This document shows, piece after piece, positions 35,567 to 44,327 of a DNA stretch of 64,000 bases; the first letter of the stretch is position 1, and every line of letters begins with the position of its first letter. This DNA comes from Methylosinus sp. Ce-a6 (GTDB lineage: Bacteria > Pseudomonadota > Alphaproteobacteria > Rhizobiales > Beijerinckiaceae): contig NZ_BGJX01000004.1 in the NCBI RefSeq assembly GCF_009811655.1, positions 124,001-188,000 of the forward strand. Reading direction: 5' to 3'. A program made the translations under genes and the position numbers. The notes under the pieces were generated by a model, which did no database searches, had not been told where the DNA came from, and was given only the letters and a program-made list of their open reading frames with translations.

Positions 35567-36750
35567 GCGGCCGCGCCCTGTCGGCCGCAGTGGCCATCGG
35601 CCATTTCACCGCCGCTTTCGCCGCGCTCGGCATGCCGCCGTTCTTTCCGCTCATCTTCAGCCGGTCGCTGCACAGCGATGCGAGCTATCTCGCCGGTTTC
35701 GCCTATGTTCTGCCGCCCCTCATGACGGCGTTGAGCGGTCCGTGGTGGGGAGCGCTCGCCGATCGCTTCGGCAAGAAAGCGTTGCTCTTGCGCGCGCAGC
35801 TCGGGCTATCGGCGAGCTTCCTCCTGGCGGGCTTCGCCGAGAGCGCGCCGATGTTTCTCGCGGCGCTCGCCTTCCAGGGCCTGTTCGGCGGCACATTCGC
35901 CGCCTCGAACGCCTATCTCGCCACCGTGCTCCAGGGCCAGGGCCTGGCGCGCACGCTGACGCTCCTGCAGGGCTCGGCGCGAGCTGCGATGGTGATCGCT
36001 CCGGCGGCGCTCGGCGCGTTCATGGCGGCCGATTCGCCGATCGAGCTCTATCGCTATCTCGCTCTGCTGCCCTTGGGCGCGGCCCTCGTCGTGGGATGCC
36101 TGCCCTCGTCGGAAGCGCCGCCGCCGAAAGCCGCCGAGGACAGGACGATCGACATCGCCCCGGCGCTGCGCCGCCTCGCTGCGCTCCAGTTCGCCTTCGC
36201 CTTCGGCACGGTGGTGACCTTCCCCTATTTCGTGCCCTTCGCGCAGGCTCGGCTCGGCGGCGGCTCGCCGGCTCTCGCGGGCGTTCTGTTCGGCCTGCCG
36301 CATCTCGTCTACCTCGTGAGCGCCGCCCCGCTCGGCCTTCGTCTCGCGCGCAGGAGCCCGCGGTCGACGCTCGCCGCCGCCTTTCTGCTGTTCGCCGCGA
36401 GCCTCGCGGGCCAGGCGTTCTCGGGCGGCCCGACCACGCTTTGCCTTTGGCGAGTGGTCATGGGCCTCGCGATGACGGCCGGATTTATCGGCTTGCATGG
36501 CGCCGTCGCCGAAATCGCCGGCGCCGCAAACGCCGGCCGCGTCTTCGGCTGGCTCGACAGCGCCTCGAAATGGGGCGGCGTCGGAGCCGGCGTGGTCGCC
36601 GGCTTCGCCGCGGACGCGTTCGGAAACGGCGCTCCCCTGCTCGCCGGGGCGCTCGCCCTCACCCTGTCGGCGGCGGCCGTTCTTTGGGCTGGCTCCGGCG
36701 CCGTCCATCGAGACTTCTTTCGCTTGGAGAAATTGCGTCATGATCGTTGA
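35563..36750 (+). CDS. pvsC: MFS exporter, PvsC-like
   Basis: A 395-residue major facilitator with about twelve membrane segments. The GALADRFGKKALLLR stretch is the MFS motif A between helices 2 and 3. Its position between the two NIS synthetase genes matches PvsC, the vibrioferrin exporter across the inner membrane. ATGA overlap upstream, and its last 11 bases overlap the next gene, so the operon is continuous. The substrate is inferred from context. Confidence 0.82.
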   Translation: MSGRALSAAVAIGHFTAAFAALGMPPFFPLIFSRSLHSDASYLAGFAYVLPPLMTALSGPWWGALADRFGKKALLLRAQLGLSASFLLAGFAESAPMFLAALAFQGLFGGTFAASNAYLATVLQGQGLARTLTLLQGSARAAMVIAPAALGAFMAADSPIELYRYLALLPLGAALVVGCLPSSEAPPPKAAEDRTIDIAPALRRLAALQFAFAFGTVVTFPYFVPFAQARLGGGSPALAGVLFGLPHLVYLVSAAPLGLRLARRSPRSTLAAAFLLFAASLAGQAFSGGPTTLCLWRVVMGLAMTAGFIGLHGAVAEIAGAANAGRVFGWLDSASKWGGVGAGVVAGFAADAFGNGAPLLAGALALTLSAAAVLWAGSGAVHRDFFRLEKLRHDR

Positions 36751-38560
36751 CACAGCGCGCGCGAGGTCGCGAGCTCCGACCGTTCACGCGGAAGCGGGTC
36801 TGCACGCTCTTCAGACCTTGCTCAACTGCTATTGCCGCGAGCTCGCCTTTCGCGAGGGACATGCGAGCTTCGGCTCGCCCTTCGAACAGAACGACTGGCC
36901 TTTGGCTCTGAAAGCGGCGCTCCTCGGCGGACCGGCCCTGCACCTCGTTCTGCCGCACGCGAAGGCGCGCCTCGTCGCCGCCGTCGATCGTCCGCTCCCC
37001 CTCGCCCGCTTGCGATTGCGCTCGGCGCTCTTTGTCCGGACCGAAGGACGCGCCTGGGCGCCGCTCGACTGGCGGGAATTCGCCGCTCTGCTGCTGCGCG
37101 AGCTGTCCTTGCGTGAAGGCGTCCCGGTCAACGACGAACTCTCGACGCAAATAGGCGACAGCGTCGAGACGGTGGCCGCCATACTGACGCAGAGGAGCCG
37201 GCCGCCGGAAGCCGGCGATCCGCTCGCGCTATACGCGGAATCCGAGCAGGCCCTCCTCGTCGGTCACTCCTTCCATCCCGCGCCGAAGAGCAGGCAAGGA
37301 TTCAGCGAGGAGGATCGCCGCCTCTACTCGCCCGAGCTGCGCGTCCGCTTCCCGTTGCGCTGGTTCGCCGTGCGCCGCGACCGGCTGCTTCAGCGCTCTC
37401 TTCTCTCGTCGAGCGCCGACGCCGCCGTGGCCGCTCACGCCCCAGTGGAGGTGGGGCCGGAATGGGCCCTCGTTCCCACGCATCCCTGGCAGGGCCGCCA
37501 CGCGCTCGGTCAGCCCGCGGTGCGGCGAGCGATCGAGCAAGGCGCGATCCGCGACCTCGGTCCATTGGGGCCGGAATATATCCCGACCTCGTCGCTGCGG
37601 ACGCTGTTCCATCCGACCAACCCATTCTTCTTCAAGCTGTCGCTGCATGTCCGCATCACCAATTGCCTGCGCAAGAACGCGCATTACGAGCTCGACGGAG
37701 CGGTCGAGGTGACTCGCCTCTGGCGCGAGATCCAACCGCGTTTCGCCGAGGCGTTTCCCGATTTGCGCGTGCTGGAGGAGCCGGCCTTCCTCACCGTGGA
37801 TCTGCCGGAAGCGGCGGCCGACGGGCGCACGGCGGTCAACGAGACCTTCGGCCTCATCTTGAGGGACGGCGTGCAGGGGATCGCGGCCGAGGGCGCGGCT
37901 CCGCTCCTGGCGGCCGCGCTGTTCGCCGACATCGACGCGGGGGTCCAACGCGCCTGCGACTTGTGCCGCGACATCGCCCTTCGCGAGCGCATGTCCTATG
38001 CGGCGGCGGCCGAGGCATGGTTCGCCGCCTATGTCGAGCGCCTCGCGCCGCCCGTTCTCCACGCCCTCTTCGCGCATGGCGTCGTGTTCGAACCTCATTT
38101 GCAGAACACGTTGGTCGCCGTGCGGGACGGCTGGCCGTCGCAGATCGTGTTGCGCGACTTCGAGGGCGTGAAGCTCATCGAGGGTCGCTTCGATCGGGCG
38201 GCGATCGCGCATCTTTCTCCGCGCGCCCGCGAGGCTCTTTCATATGACGAGCAACGCGGGTGGAGCCGCGTCGCCTATTGCCTCTTCGTCAACCAGATCG
38301 GCGAAGCGGTCGAGTGTCTCGCCGCAGGCGATCACGCGCTCGGGGAACGATTGTGGCGCATTCTGCATCACGAATTGAAACGCTACCAGGCCCATTACGG
38401 CTCCGCGGGATCGCGCGAACGCCTCGCGGAATTTCTCGCGGGCGCGCCGCTGCCGGCGAAAACCAACCTCCTCGGCCGCGTCGCCAAGCAGGCCGACCGG
38501 CTCTTCGGCTATGCGCCGCTCGCCAATCCTTTCGTTCAGGAGCCGGCGTCATGGATGTGA
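36740..38560 (+). CDS. pvsD: NIS siderophore synthetase, IucA/IucC family (PvsD-like)
   Basis: A 606-residue NIS synthetase. Motifs include PTHPWQGRHAL, SLRTLFHPTNPFFFKLSLHV with ITNCLRKN, HLQNTLVAV and RDFEGVKLIEGR, the last being the ATP-binding DFxG-type site. In Vibrio, PvsD condenses citrate with L-serine to start vibrioferrin assembly. I start at MIVDTARARSR, overlapping the pvsC stop; the longer frame upstream is antiphase pvsC. It overlaps pvsE by 10 bases. Confidence 0.87.
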   Translation: MIVDTARARSRAPTVHAEAGLHALQTLLNCYCRELAFREGHASFGSPFEQNDWPLALKAALLGGPALHLVLPHAKARLVAAVDRPLPLARLRLRSALFVRTEGRAWAPLDWREFAALLLRELSLREGVPVNDELSTQIGDSVETVAAILTQRSRPPEAGDPLALYAESEQALLVGHSFHPAPKSRQGFSEEDRRLYSPELRVRFPLRWFAVRRDRLLQRSLLSSSADAAVAAHAPVEVGPEWALVPTHPWQGRHALGQPAVRRAIEQGAIRDLGPLGPEYIPTSSLRTLFHPTNPFFFKLSLHVRITNCLRKNAHYELDGAVEVTRLWREIQPRFAEAFPDLRVLEEPAFLTVDLPEAAADGRTAVNETFGLILRDGVQGIAAEGAAPLLAAALFADIDAGVQRACDLCRDIALRERMSYAAAAEAWFAAYVERLAPPVLHALFAHGVVFEPHLQNTLVAVRDGWPSQIVLRDFEGVKLIEGRFDRAAIAHLSPRAREALSYDEQRGWSRVAYCLFVNQIGEAVECLAAGDHALGERLWRILHHELKRYQAHYGSAGSRERLAEFLAGAPLPAKTNLLGRVAKQADRLFGYAPLANPFVQEPASWM

Positions 38561-39783
38561 GCTGGGACCGGCTGAGCGCGGCCGCGCTCGGCGCCAAAGC
38601 CGCGGCCGATGGCCCGTGGTGCGGCTATATCTACGATCTCGAGGCGCTGCGCCGGCACGCGCGCCGCCTCGTCGCGAGCCTGCCGCCGAATTGCGAATTA
38701 TTCTACGCCGTGAAGGCCAATTCGGAAGCCCCCGTTCTGGAAGCTTTGCATCACGTGGTCGCAGGATTCGAGGTCGCGTCCGGCGGCGAGCTCGCCTTTG
38801 TGCGCGGGCGCTTCCCCCATGCGCCGCTCGTGTTCGGCGGCCCCGGCAAGACCGACGCCGAGCTCGAGGCGGCGCTCGCCATGGGAGTGGAGCGAGTCCA
38901 TGTCGAGAGTCGGAGCGAGCTCGAGCGCCTCGCCTATTTCGCTCGTCGGCGCGGCCTCGCGCAGGCGATCCTTCTGCGGATCAACCTGCCCTTGCCCGCG
39001 ATGCCCGACGCGCCGCTCGCAATGGGAGGGCGCGCCACGCCTTTCGGCATCGACGTTTCGCTCCTGCCGGATTGCCTGGCCTGGCTTCGCGACCGCCCGG
39101 AGCTGCGGCTCGCGGGTTTCCACCTTCATCTGATGTCGGGGCAGCTCGAGGCGGCGAAGCGCCTCGAGCTCGTCGAGACCTGCTTGCGCGCCGTGCGGGA
39201 CTGGCGCGAACGCTACGCTCTCGAGATCGACGATGTGAATCTCGGCGGCGGCATGGGAGTCAACTACCGCGATCCGGCGCGTCAGTTCGACTGGGAAACA
39301 TTCGCGCGCGGCCTTCGCCGCGTCGTCGAACGCAACCGAATGGAAGACTGGCGCATACGCTTCGAGCCGGGTCGCTATGTCGCGGCGGCCTGCGGCGTCT
39401 ACGCAATGGAGGTTTTGGACATCAAGCGCACGTTCGGGCGCACATTCGTCGTGGGACGCGGCGGAACCCATCATTTCCGCACTCCCTACGCCCAAGGCCA
39501 CAGCCATCCCTTTCGCGTGCTGCCGGTGGATGGCTGGGCGCGTCCCTACCCGCGCTTGGAGGCGGCGGCGGAGCCGGTGACAGTGGTCGGCCAACTCTGC
39601 ACGCCCAAAGACGTTCTGGCGAGCGAGGCGATGGTCGATCGCGTTCGGCTCGGCGACCTTCTGCTGTTCCCTTACGCCGGCGCCTATGCGTGGCACATCT
39701 CTCACCATGATTTCCTGCGCCATCCGCATCCCGATCATATTTTTCTCCCGACGCAGGAGGCGCTCGATGTTGCGGCGGAATGA
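38551..39783 (+). CDS. pvsE: PLP-dependent decarboxylase (PvsE/SbnH-like)
   Basis: A 410-residue fold-type III decarboxylase of the diaminopimelate/ornithine decarboxylase family. The PLP lysine is Lys55 in FYAVKAN, with later motifs GFEVASGGEL, LGGGMGVNY (phosphate loop), EPGRY and the catalytic cysteine region QLCTPKDVLA. In vibrioferrin synthesis PvsE decarboxylates the serine unit attached to citrate to give ethanolamine. In staphyloferrin B loci the homologue is SbnH. It overlaps genes on both sides. Confidence 0.87.
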   Translation: MDVSWDRLSAAALGAKAAADGPWCGYIYDLEALRRHARRLVASLPPNCELFYAVKANSEAPVLEALHHVVAGFEVASGGELAFVRGRFPHAPLVFGGPGKTDAELEAALAMGVERVHVESRSELERLAYFARRRGLAQAILLRINLPLPAMPDAPLAMGGRATPFGIDVSLLPDCLAWLRDRPELRLAGFHLHLMSGQLEAAKRLELVETCLRAVRDWRERYALEIDDVNLGGGMGVNYRDPARQFDWETFARGLRRVVERNRMEDWRIRFEPGRYVAAACGVYAMEVLDIKRTFGRTFVVGRGGTHHFRTPYAQGHSHPFRVLPVDGWARPYPRLEAAAEPVTVVGQLCTPKDVLASEAMVDRVRLGDLLLFPYAGAYAWHISHHDFLRHPHPDHIFLPTQEALDVAAE

Positions 39784-40555
39784 ATTCAAATCCGCGCTCG
39801 GCGCGGCGGAGCGGCCGCTTTTCGGCCTCATCAATTCGGTGCCGGCGCCGCTGCTCGTCGAAATGCTGGGTTATGCGGGCTACGACTTCGTCGTCATCGA
39901 TCAGGAGCACGCGGCTCCGAACCCGGAGACGCTCGAGAATCTGATCCGCGCCGCCGAGTGCTCACGGGTGACCCCATTGGTGCGCATGCCTGGCGCGGCC
40001 CCGGACGCCATCCTGCGCGCGCTCGACGCCGGCGCGCAGGGCGTGGTCATCCCGCATGTGCGCAATGCCGACGAGGCGCGGACGGCCGTGCGCGCCAGCC
40101 GCTACCATCCGTTCGGCGAGCGCGGAATCTCCGGCGGGCGCACGACCGGCTTCGGCAGCTCGGCCCTCCCCGATTACTTCGCGCTCGCCAACGCCGAGAT
40201 CCTCGTGGCGGTGATGATCGAGGACCGCGAGGGCGTGGGGGCGATCGACGACATCGTCGCGGTCCCCGGCATCGATCTCGTGATCGAGGGAGCGATCGAT
40301 CTGTCGCAATCTTATGGCGCGCCGGCGCAAGCCCAGCATCCCGACGTCTTGGCCGCCGTGGCTCATGTCGCGGCGCGCTGCCGGGCGGCCGGCGTGCCGT
40401 TTTGCGCCGTGCCGCGCGTGGACGGCCAGCTCGAGGCCTGGCTGGAACGGGGTGTTCACACGTTCCTGATCGGCGACGACAGGGGCGTGGCCTTTCGAGC
40501 CCTGAAGGCCCACGTCGCAGGATTGCGCCAGCGGGCGGGGACGAGACGCGCATAA
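39767..40555 (+). CDS. HpcH/HpaI-family aldolase, possible SbnG-like citrate synthase
   Basis: A 262-residue class II aldolase-fold protein. Visible motifs are VVIDQEHAAPN (catalytic His48), RMPGAAPDAILRALDAGAQG, VIPHVRNADEA, the metal-binding Glu in VAVMIEDREGV and IEGAIDLSQSYG. SbnG of the staphyloferrin B locus is such a protein and makes citrate from oxaloacetate and acetyl-CoA. I infer the same role here, supplying citrate to the operon enzymes. It starts at MLRRNEF with AGGAGG upstream and overlaps pvsE by 17 bases, so it is part of the operon. The canonical Vibrio pvs operon as I know it does not contain this gene. Other family members cleave 2-keto-3-deoxy acids. Confidence 0.7.
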   Translation: MLRRNEFKSALGAAERPLFGLINSVPAPLLVEMLGYAGYDFVVIDQEHAAPNPETLENLIRAAECSRVTPLVRMPGAAPDAILRALDAGAQGVVIPHVRNADEARTAVRASRYHPFGERGISGGRTTGFGSSALPDYFALANAEILVAVMIEDREGVGAIDDIVAVPGIDLVIEGAIDLSQSYGAPAQAQHPDVLAAVAHVAARCRAAGVPFCAVPRVDGQLEAWLERGVHTFLIGDDRGVAFRALKAHVAGLRQRAGTRRA

Positions 40556-40559
40556 TGTG

Positions 40560-40950
40560 TAGCGGGCTGCCTGCGGTCCAGCGCGTGGATCTGGCTCTTC
40601 TCGTCGATGGAGACGACGACGGCGTGAGCCGGAGGGTTTAAATCTTCTCCGCGAATTTCAGATCGTTCGAACGCTTGAACGCGCGGATGCGATGCGGCTG
40701 GGGCCGATGCTCCTCCCAGAGGCGCCGCACCGTTCCGCAGCGAAATCCCCCCGATCTTCGCCATGGCGCGGCCCGTCCGCTTGCGGGTCTTGTCGCGCAA
40801 CAGGCCGTCGACGCCTTCTTCGGCATAACGCTGCCGCCAGCGCCAGACCGCCGGACGGCTGAGCCCGGCGCGCCGGGCGACTTGCAGGACAGGTCCCTTG
40901 CGGGTGCGGCGCAAACTGCATAACATCGCCAGCGGCGACAGCAATCAACT
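40560..40950 (-). pseudogene. Decayed IS630-family transposase
   Basis: The minus strand carries an N-terminal helix-turn-helix (ARRAGLSRPAVWRWRQRYAE, then GVDGLLRDKTRKRTGR), then in another frame RRLWEEHRPQPHRIRAFKRS with NDLKFAEKI, then back in frame NPPAHAVVVSIDEKSQIHAL. These are successive parts of an IS630-type transposase interrupted by frameshifts and lacking the C-terminal catalytic part. It lies right after the siderophore operon. Confidence 0.75.
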
Positions 40951-41081
40951 ATTTGATTTTTCAAGGCTTACGCACCCGCCCGTCGCCTCCTGCCCGGCCG
41001 TTCGCATCAGAACCGACGACACCATCACGATCCGATTTATTGCGAGAGCTTCGACACGTCCGAACGCAGCACGGAGGCGAC

Positions 41082-42131
41082 ATGCAAAATCGACAAATTT
41101 TCGGTTTGATCCTGCTCGCCGGCATGATCGGGCTGGGCGCCGTCGTCATCAGCCCGTTCTGGGCGCCGCTCGCCTGGGCCGCCATTCTCGCGCACGCGAC
41201 CGACGCCGCCTATCGCCGCAGTCTTCGCCTCTGCGGACAGCGGCGCAATCTCGCCGCCGCGATCACGACGATCCTGTTGATCGTCCTCATCGTCGTTCCG
41301 GTGTCACTGCTGCTGGTCGATCTGCAGAGCGAACTGGTCGGCGCCTATCGCGACCTCTCGACGAAATACGCCGACGAGCCGCTTGTCCTGCCCGAGACGA
41401 TCAGGCGCCTGCCGGTGATCGGCGCTCTGCTGAACGACGCATTGAACGACGTCGTGAACAATCCAGAGCTGCGCAAGCAGCAGCTCAACGAATGGCTGGA
41501 GCCCTGGATGCGGCAGCTCGCGGGAATCGTCGGCGCGGTCGGCCGCAGCGTCGCGCAATTCGGGGTCACGGCGATCGCATTGTTCTTCTTCTATCGCGAC
41601 GGCGACCTCATGCTCGAGCAGATCCGCGCCGGAATGCGCAAGGTCGTGGGGGAAACGGCGGATCAATATTTCCGAGCGGTCGAGACGACGTCGAACGCCG
41701 TGGTTTCAGGCCTGATCGTCAGCGCGCTGGCGCAAGGGTTCATCGCCGGCCTCGGCTATGCGTTCATCGGCGCCGGGCCGCCCGTTCTGCTCGGCGCGCT
41801 GACGGCGCTGACCGCGCTGATCCCCTTCGTCGGAACCGTGGCGATCTGGGGACCGGTCGGCGTCTGGCTGCTTCTCTCCGATCGGATCGGGGCCGGACTG
41901 GGATTGCTCGCCTGGGGCGCGCTCATCGTCAATCCGACCGATAATATTCTCAAGCCGCTGCTGATCAGCAGCGCCGCCGATATTCCACTCGTCATCGTCT
42001 TTCTCGGCGTGATGGGCGGCCTGCTCACCTTCGGCTTCGTCGGATTGTTTCTCGGCCCGCTCATTCTCGCCGTGCTGCTCGCCGTCTGGCGGGAATGGCT
42101 GGAAGCAAAAGCTCCCGAAGCGGAGCGCTGA
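41082..42131 (+). CDS. AI-2E family transporter (PerM-like)
   Basis: A 349-residue membrane protein with about seven or eight membrane segments and a large periplasmic or cytoplasmic central region (about 75-150). The C-terminal half GLGYAFIGAGPPVLLGALTA, then ALIPFVGTVAIWGPVGVWLL and NPTDNILKPLLIS, is the family signature. Members export autoinducer-2 in E. coli, or act as sodium/proton antiporters; the role here is unknown. I start at MQNRQIFGL; upstream sequence is the transposase remnant. It is convergent with minE. Confidence 0.88.
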   Translation: MQNRQIFGLILLAGMIGLGAVVISPFWAPLAWAAILAHATDAAYRRSLRLCGQRRNLAAAITTILLIVLIVVPVSLLLVDLQSELVGAYRDLSTKYADEPLVLPETIRRLPVIGALLNDALNDVVNNPELRKQQLNEWLEPWMRQLAGIVGAVGRSVAQFGVTAIALFFFYRDGDLMLEQIRAGMRKVVGETADQYFRAVETTSNAVVSGLIVSALAQGFIAGLGYAFIGAGPPVLLGALTALTALIPFVGTVAIWGPVGVWLLLSDRIGAGLGLLAWGALIVNPTDNILKPLLISSAADIPLVIVFLGVMGGLLTFGFVGLFLGPLILAVLLAVWREWLEAKAPEAER

Positions 42132-42147
42132 CCCCCGCAGCGGCGCC

Positions 42148-42429
42148 TCACGCCGCCGCGTCGGAAAGCCCGCCGCGCGCCGAGGCGCTCGTCGAGATCT
42201 CGATGTCGATCTCGAGCAGAGACACTTTGTCGCCTTCTCGCAGCTTGATCTCCACTTTCTCCGGGTCGATCTCGATATGTTTGGAGACCGCGGCGAGCAC
42301 TTCCCTGTGCAAGAGCGCGACGAGATTGGAATTGGAGACCGACGCGCGCTCATGCGCGAGAAGGATTTGCAGGCGCTCGCGGGCGACCGGAGCGGATCCT
42401 CGGCGATTGAAGAAATCGAAGAGTTTCAT
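42148..42429 (-). CDS. minE: Cell division topological specificity factor MinE
   Basis: A 93-residue protein starting MKLFDFFNRR, with the membrane-binding N-terminal helix, the anti-MinCD segment (ARERLQILLAHERA) and the C-terminal dimerisation domain (AVSKHIEIDPEKVEIKLRE). It makes MinCD oscillate so that division occurs at mid-cell. Its ATG overlaps the minD stop (ATGA). The C-terminal tail (TSASARGGLSDAAA) is an ordinary variable extension. Confidence 0.95.
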   Translation of the reverse strand: MKLFDFFNRRGSAPVARERLQILLAHERASVSNSNLVALLHREVLAAVSKHIEIDPEKVEIKLREGDKVSLLEIDIEISTSASARGGLSDAAA

Positions 42430-43241
42430 GCCGCCCTCCGACCAAAGAGCCTGACGAGAAGTCCTTTCTTGTCTGACGGGATCTCCATCGGCACCTCCAC
42501 GCCGCACAGGCGTCGCGCCGCATCGGCGTAAGCGCGCGACGGCGCGCTCACGCCACTGTGAAGCGTGACAGGCGTCCCGACATTCGAGGCGCGCAGAACC
42601 TCTTCGCTCTCGGGAATGACGCCGAGCAGCGGGATCGACAGAATTTCCAGCACATCCTCGACGTTCAGCATCTCGCCGCGCGCCGCGCGGCCCGCGTCGT
42701 AGCGCGTCAGCAGCAGATGCTTCTCCATGCGTCCGCCATTCTCGGCGATCTCGGTCTTGGCGTCGAGAAGTCCGATGATGCGGTCGGAATCGCGCACGGA
42801 AGAGACTTCCGGATTGGCGACGACGACGGCCACATCGGCGAAGCGCATGGCGAGCGTCGCGCCGCGCTCTATGCCGGCCGGGCTGTCGCAGACGATCCAG
42901 TCGAAGCGCTCGCGCAATTCGTCGATGACGCGGCGCACGCCGTCTTCGGTCAGAGCGTCCTTGTCCCTGGTCTGGGAGGCCGCGAGCAGATAGAGATTGT
43001 CGAGCCGCTTGTCGCGAATGAGCGCCTGATGCAGCTTGGCGTCGCCCTGCGCGACATTGATGAGATCATAGACGACCCGCCGCTCGGCGCCCATGACGAG
43101 ATCGAGATTGCGCAGACCGACGTCGAAGTCCACGACGGCGACCTTGTGGTTCGACTGAGCGAGCGCCGCGCCGAGCGCCGCGGTCGACGTCGTCTTGCCG
43201 ACGCCGCCCTTGCCGGAAGTGACGACCAATATTTTGGGCAT
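42426..43241 (-). CDS. minD: Septum site-determining ATPase MinD
   Basis: A 271-residue ParA/MinD-type ATPase. The deviant Walker A is KGGVGKTT (11-18), with the signature lysine at 11. Further features are VDFDVGLRNLD, DSPAGIERG and the C-terminal membrane-targeting amphipathic helix KGLLVRLFGRR. It recruits MinC to the membrane and is driven by MinE. The gene lies between minC and minE, which is the standard order. Confidence 0.97.
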   Translation of the reverse strand: MPKILVVTSGKGGVGKTTSTAALGAALAQSNHKVAVVDFDVGLRNLDLVMGAERRVVYDLINVAQGDAKLHQALIRDKRLDNLYLLAASQTRDKDALTEDGVRRVIDELRERFDWIVCDSPAGIERGATLAMRFADVAVVVANPEVSSVRDSDRIIGLLDAKTEIAENGGRMEKHLLLTRYDAGRAARGEMLNVEDVLEILSIPLLGVIPESEEVLRASNVGTPVTLHSGVSAPSRAYADAARRLCGVEVPMEIPSDKKGLLVRLFGRRAA

Positions 43242-43256
43242 TTTTTACCGTCCCTC

Positions 43257-44039
43257 TCAGTCGAGCTTGGTTATTTTGATCGTTTCGTCCTCGAGCCGGG
43301 CGTGGACCGCTCGGCCGCGCACCTCGTCTCGAATTTCATCGGCGGTCATGTAGTAACCGCCGACGGCGAGAAGCTCCGCCTCCAGGCGGCGGCAGAAGAT
43401 GCGTGCGCGCGTTTCGCCATAGGCGCCGGCCATGATGCGCCCGCGCACGGTTCCATAGACATGGACGGAGCCGCCGGCGACGACATCGGCGCCCGAGGAG
43501 ACCGAGCCGATCACGATCACGTCGCCGTCCGGATGAAAGATCGATTGACCCGAGCGCACCGGCGTTTCCACGACGAGCGGAGAGGCGTTTCTCTCCGGGA
43601 CCGGATCGACGAGCTGCTCTTCGGCGTTCCCGCCCCCGCCGCCGAGCGTCTGCGCGATCTCCTCGAAAGCCGCCCGCTCGCCCGGCGTCAGTGGCGCGAC
43701 CTCCTCGTCGCCCGCGGCGACAATATCGGGGGAGATGGAGCGGCCATTGGTGAGAATCGGCGGCAGCTCGTCGCAAGCCCAGGAGGGTTCGACGCCGGTC
43801 AATCCCATGATGCGGACGCCGCGCCCGGAAAGCTGATCGACGAGCTCCGCCACACTGTCGCGATCGAGGCCGAGCTTGGCGACGTCGATGACGATCGCCT
43901 TACGCGAGAAGAATGCGGGAGAGCGTTCGAGGCAGGCGTCGATCCGCTCGAACCATCCGGCGATCGGCGCCTCCGGCTCGAGCGCCAGCACCGGAAAGGA
44001 TCGGCCGCGAAAACGAATGTGAGTGGAAGTGTGTGTCAA
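43257..44039 (-). CDS. minC: Septum site-determining inhibitor MinC
   Basis: A 260-residue inhibitor of FtsZ ring assembly. The N-terminal FtsZ-interacting domain (residues 1-105, FRGRSFPVLALEPEAP) is followed by a Gly/Glu-rich linker and the C-terminal right-handed beta-helix that binds MinD (GDVIVIGSVSSGADVVAGGS, then VHVYGTVRGRIMAGAYG). It starts the minCDE operon; 15 bases separate it from minD. Confidence 0.95.
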   Translation of the reverse strand: MTHTSTHIRFRGRSFPVLALEPEAPIAGWFERIDACLERSPAFFSRKAIVIDVAKLGLDRDSVAELVDQLSGRGVRIMGLTGVEPSWACDELPPILTNGRSISPDIVAAGDEEVAPLTPGERAAFEEIAQTLGGGGGNAEEQLVDPVPERNASPLVVETPVRSGQSIFHPDGDVIVIGSVSSGADVVAGGSVHVYGTVRGRIMAGAYGETRARIFCRRLEAELLAVGGYYMTADEIRDEVRGRAVHARLEDETIKITKLD

Positions 44040-44291
44040 CGTCGGACTCGCTCGAGATGCGGCCTCATTTCACGTCGACATGGTTAACAATGCGTTAAAT
44101 TACTTAAAGGTAAATGCGGCGCCTTCGGCTTCGAGAAAGTTTGCATGGGCGCCCGGCGCCGACACGAATGCGAGCGCGTAAGTCGGGTCGGGCCGCCTCA
44201 CTCCCGCGCGGTCTCGATCTCGTCGAGGAGAAAAACCATCCCGACGGAAAAAAGCGCTTGTCCGCGCTACGCCCTCGAGGATATATCTATT

Positions 44292-44309
44292 TTACTAGTT
44301 TATTACTAG
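44292..44309 (+). promoter_or_regulatory. TTACTAG direct repeat upstream of the hydrolase gene
   Basis: TTACTAG occurs at 44292-44298 and 44303-44309, eleven bases apart (about one helical turn), in an AT-rich stretch that ends 18 bases before the start codon. It resembles the binding site of a dimeric regulator or a promoter core; the regulator is unknown. Confidence 0.45.
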
Positions 44310-44327
44310 ATTTATGGAGATCAGCCG

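Noticed and set aside
30485..40555. Staphyloferrin B locus
   Set aside because: SbnA/SbnB-type genes for diaminopropionate are missing, an ATP-grasp gene is present, and the order is that of pvsABCDE; only the decarboxylase and aldolase are shared with sbn loci.
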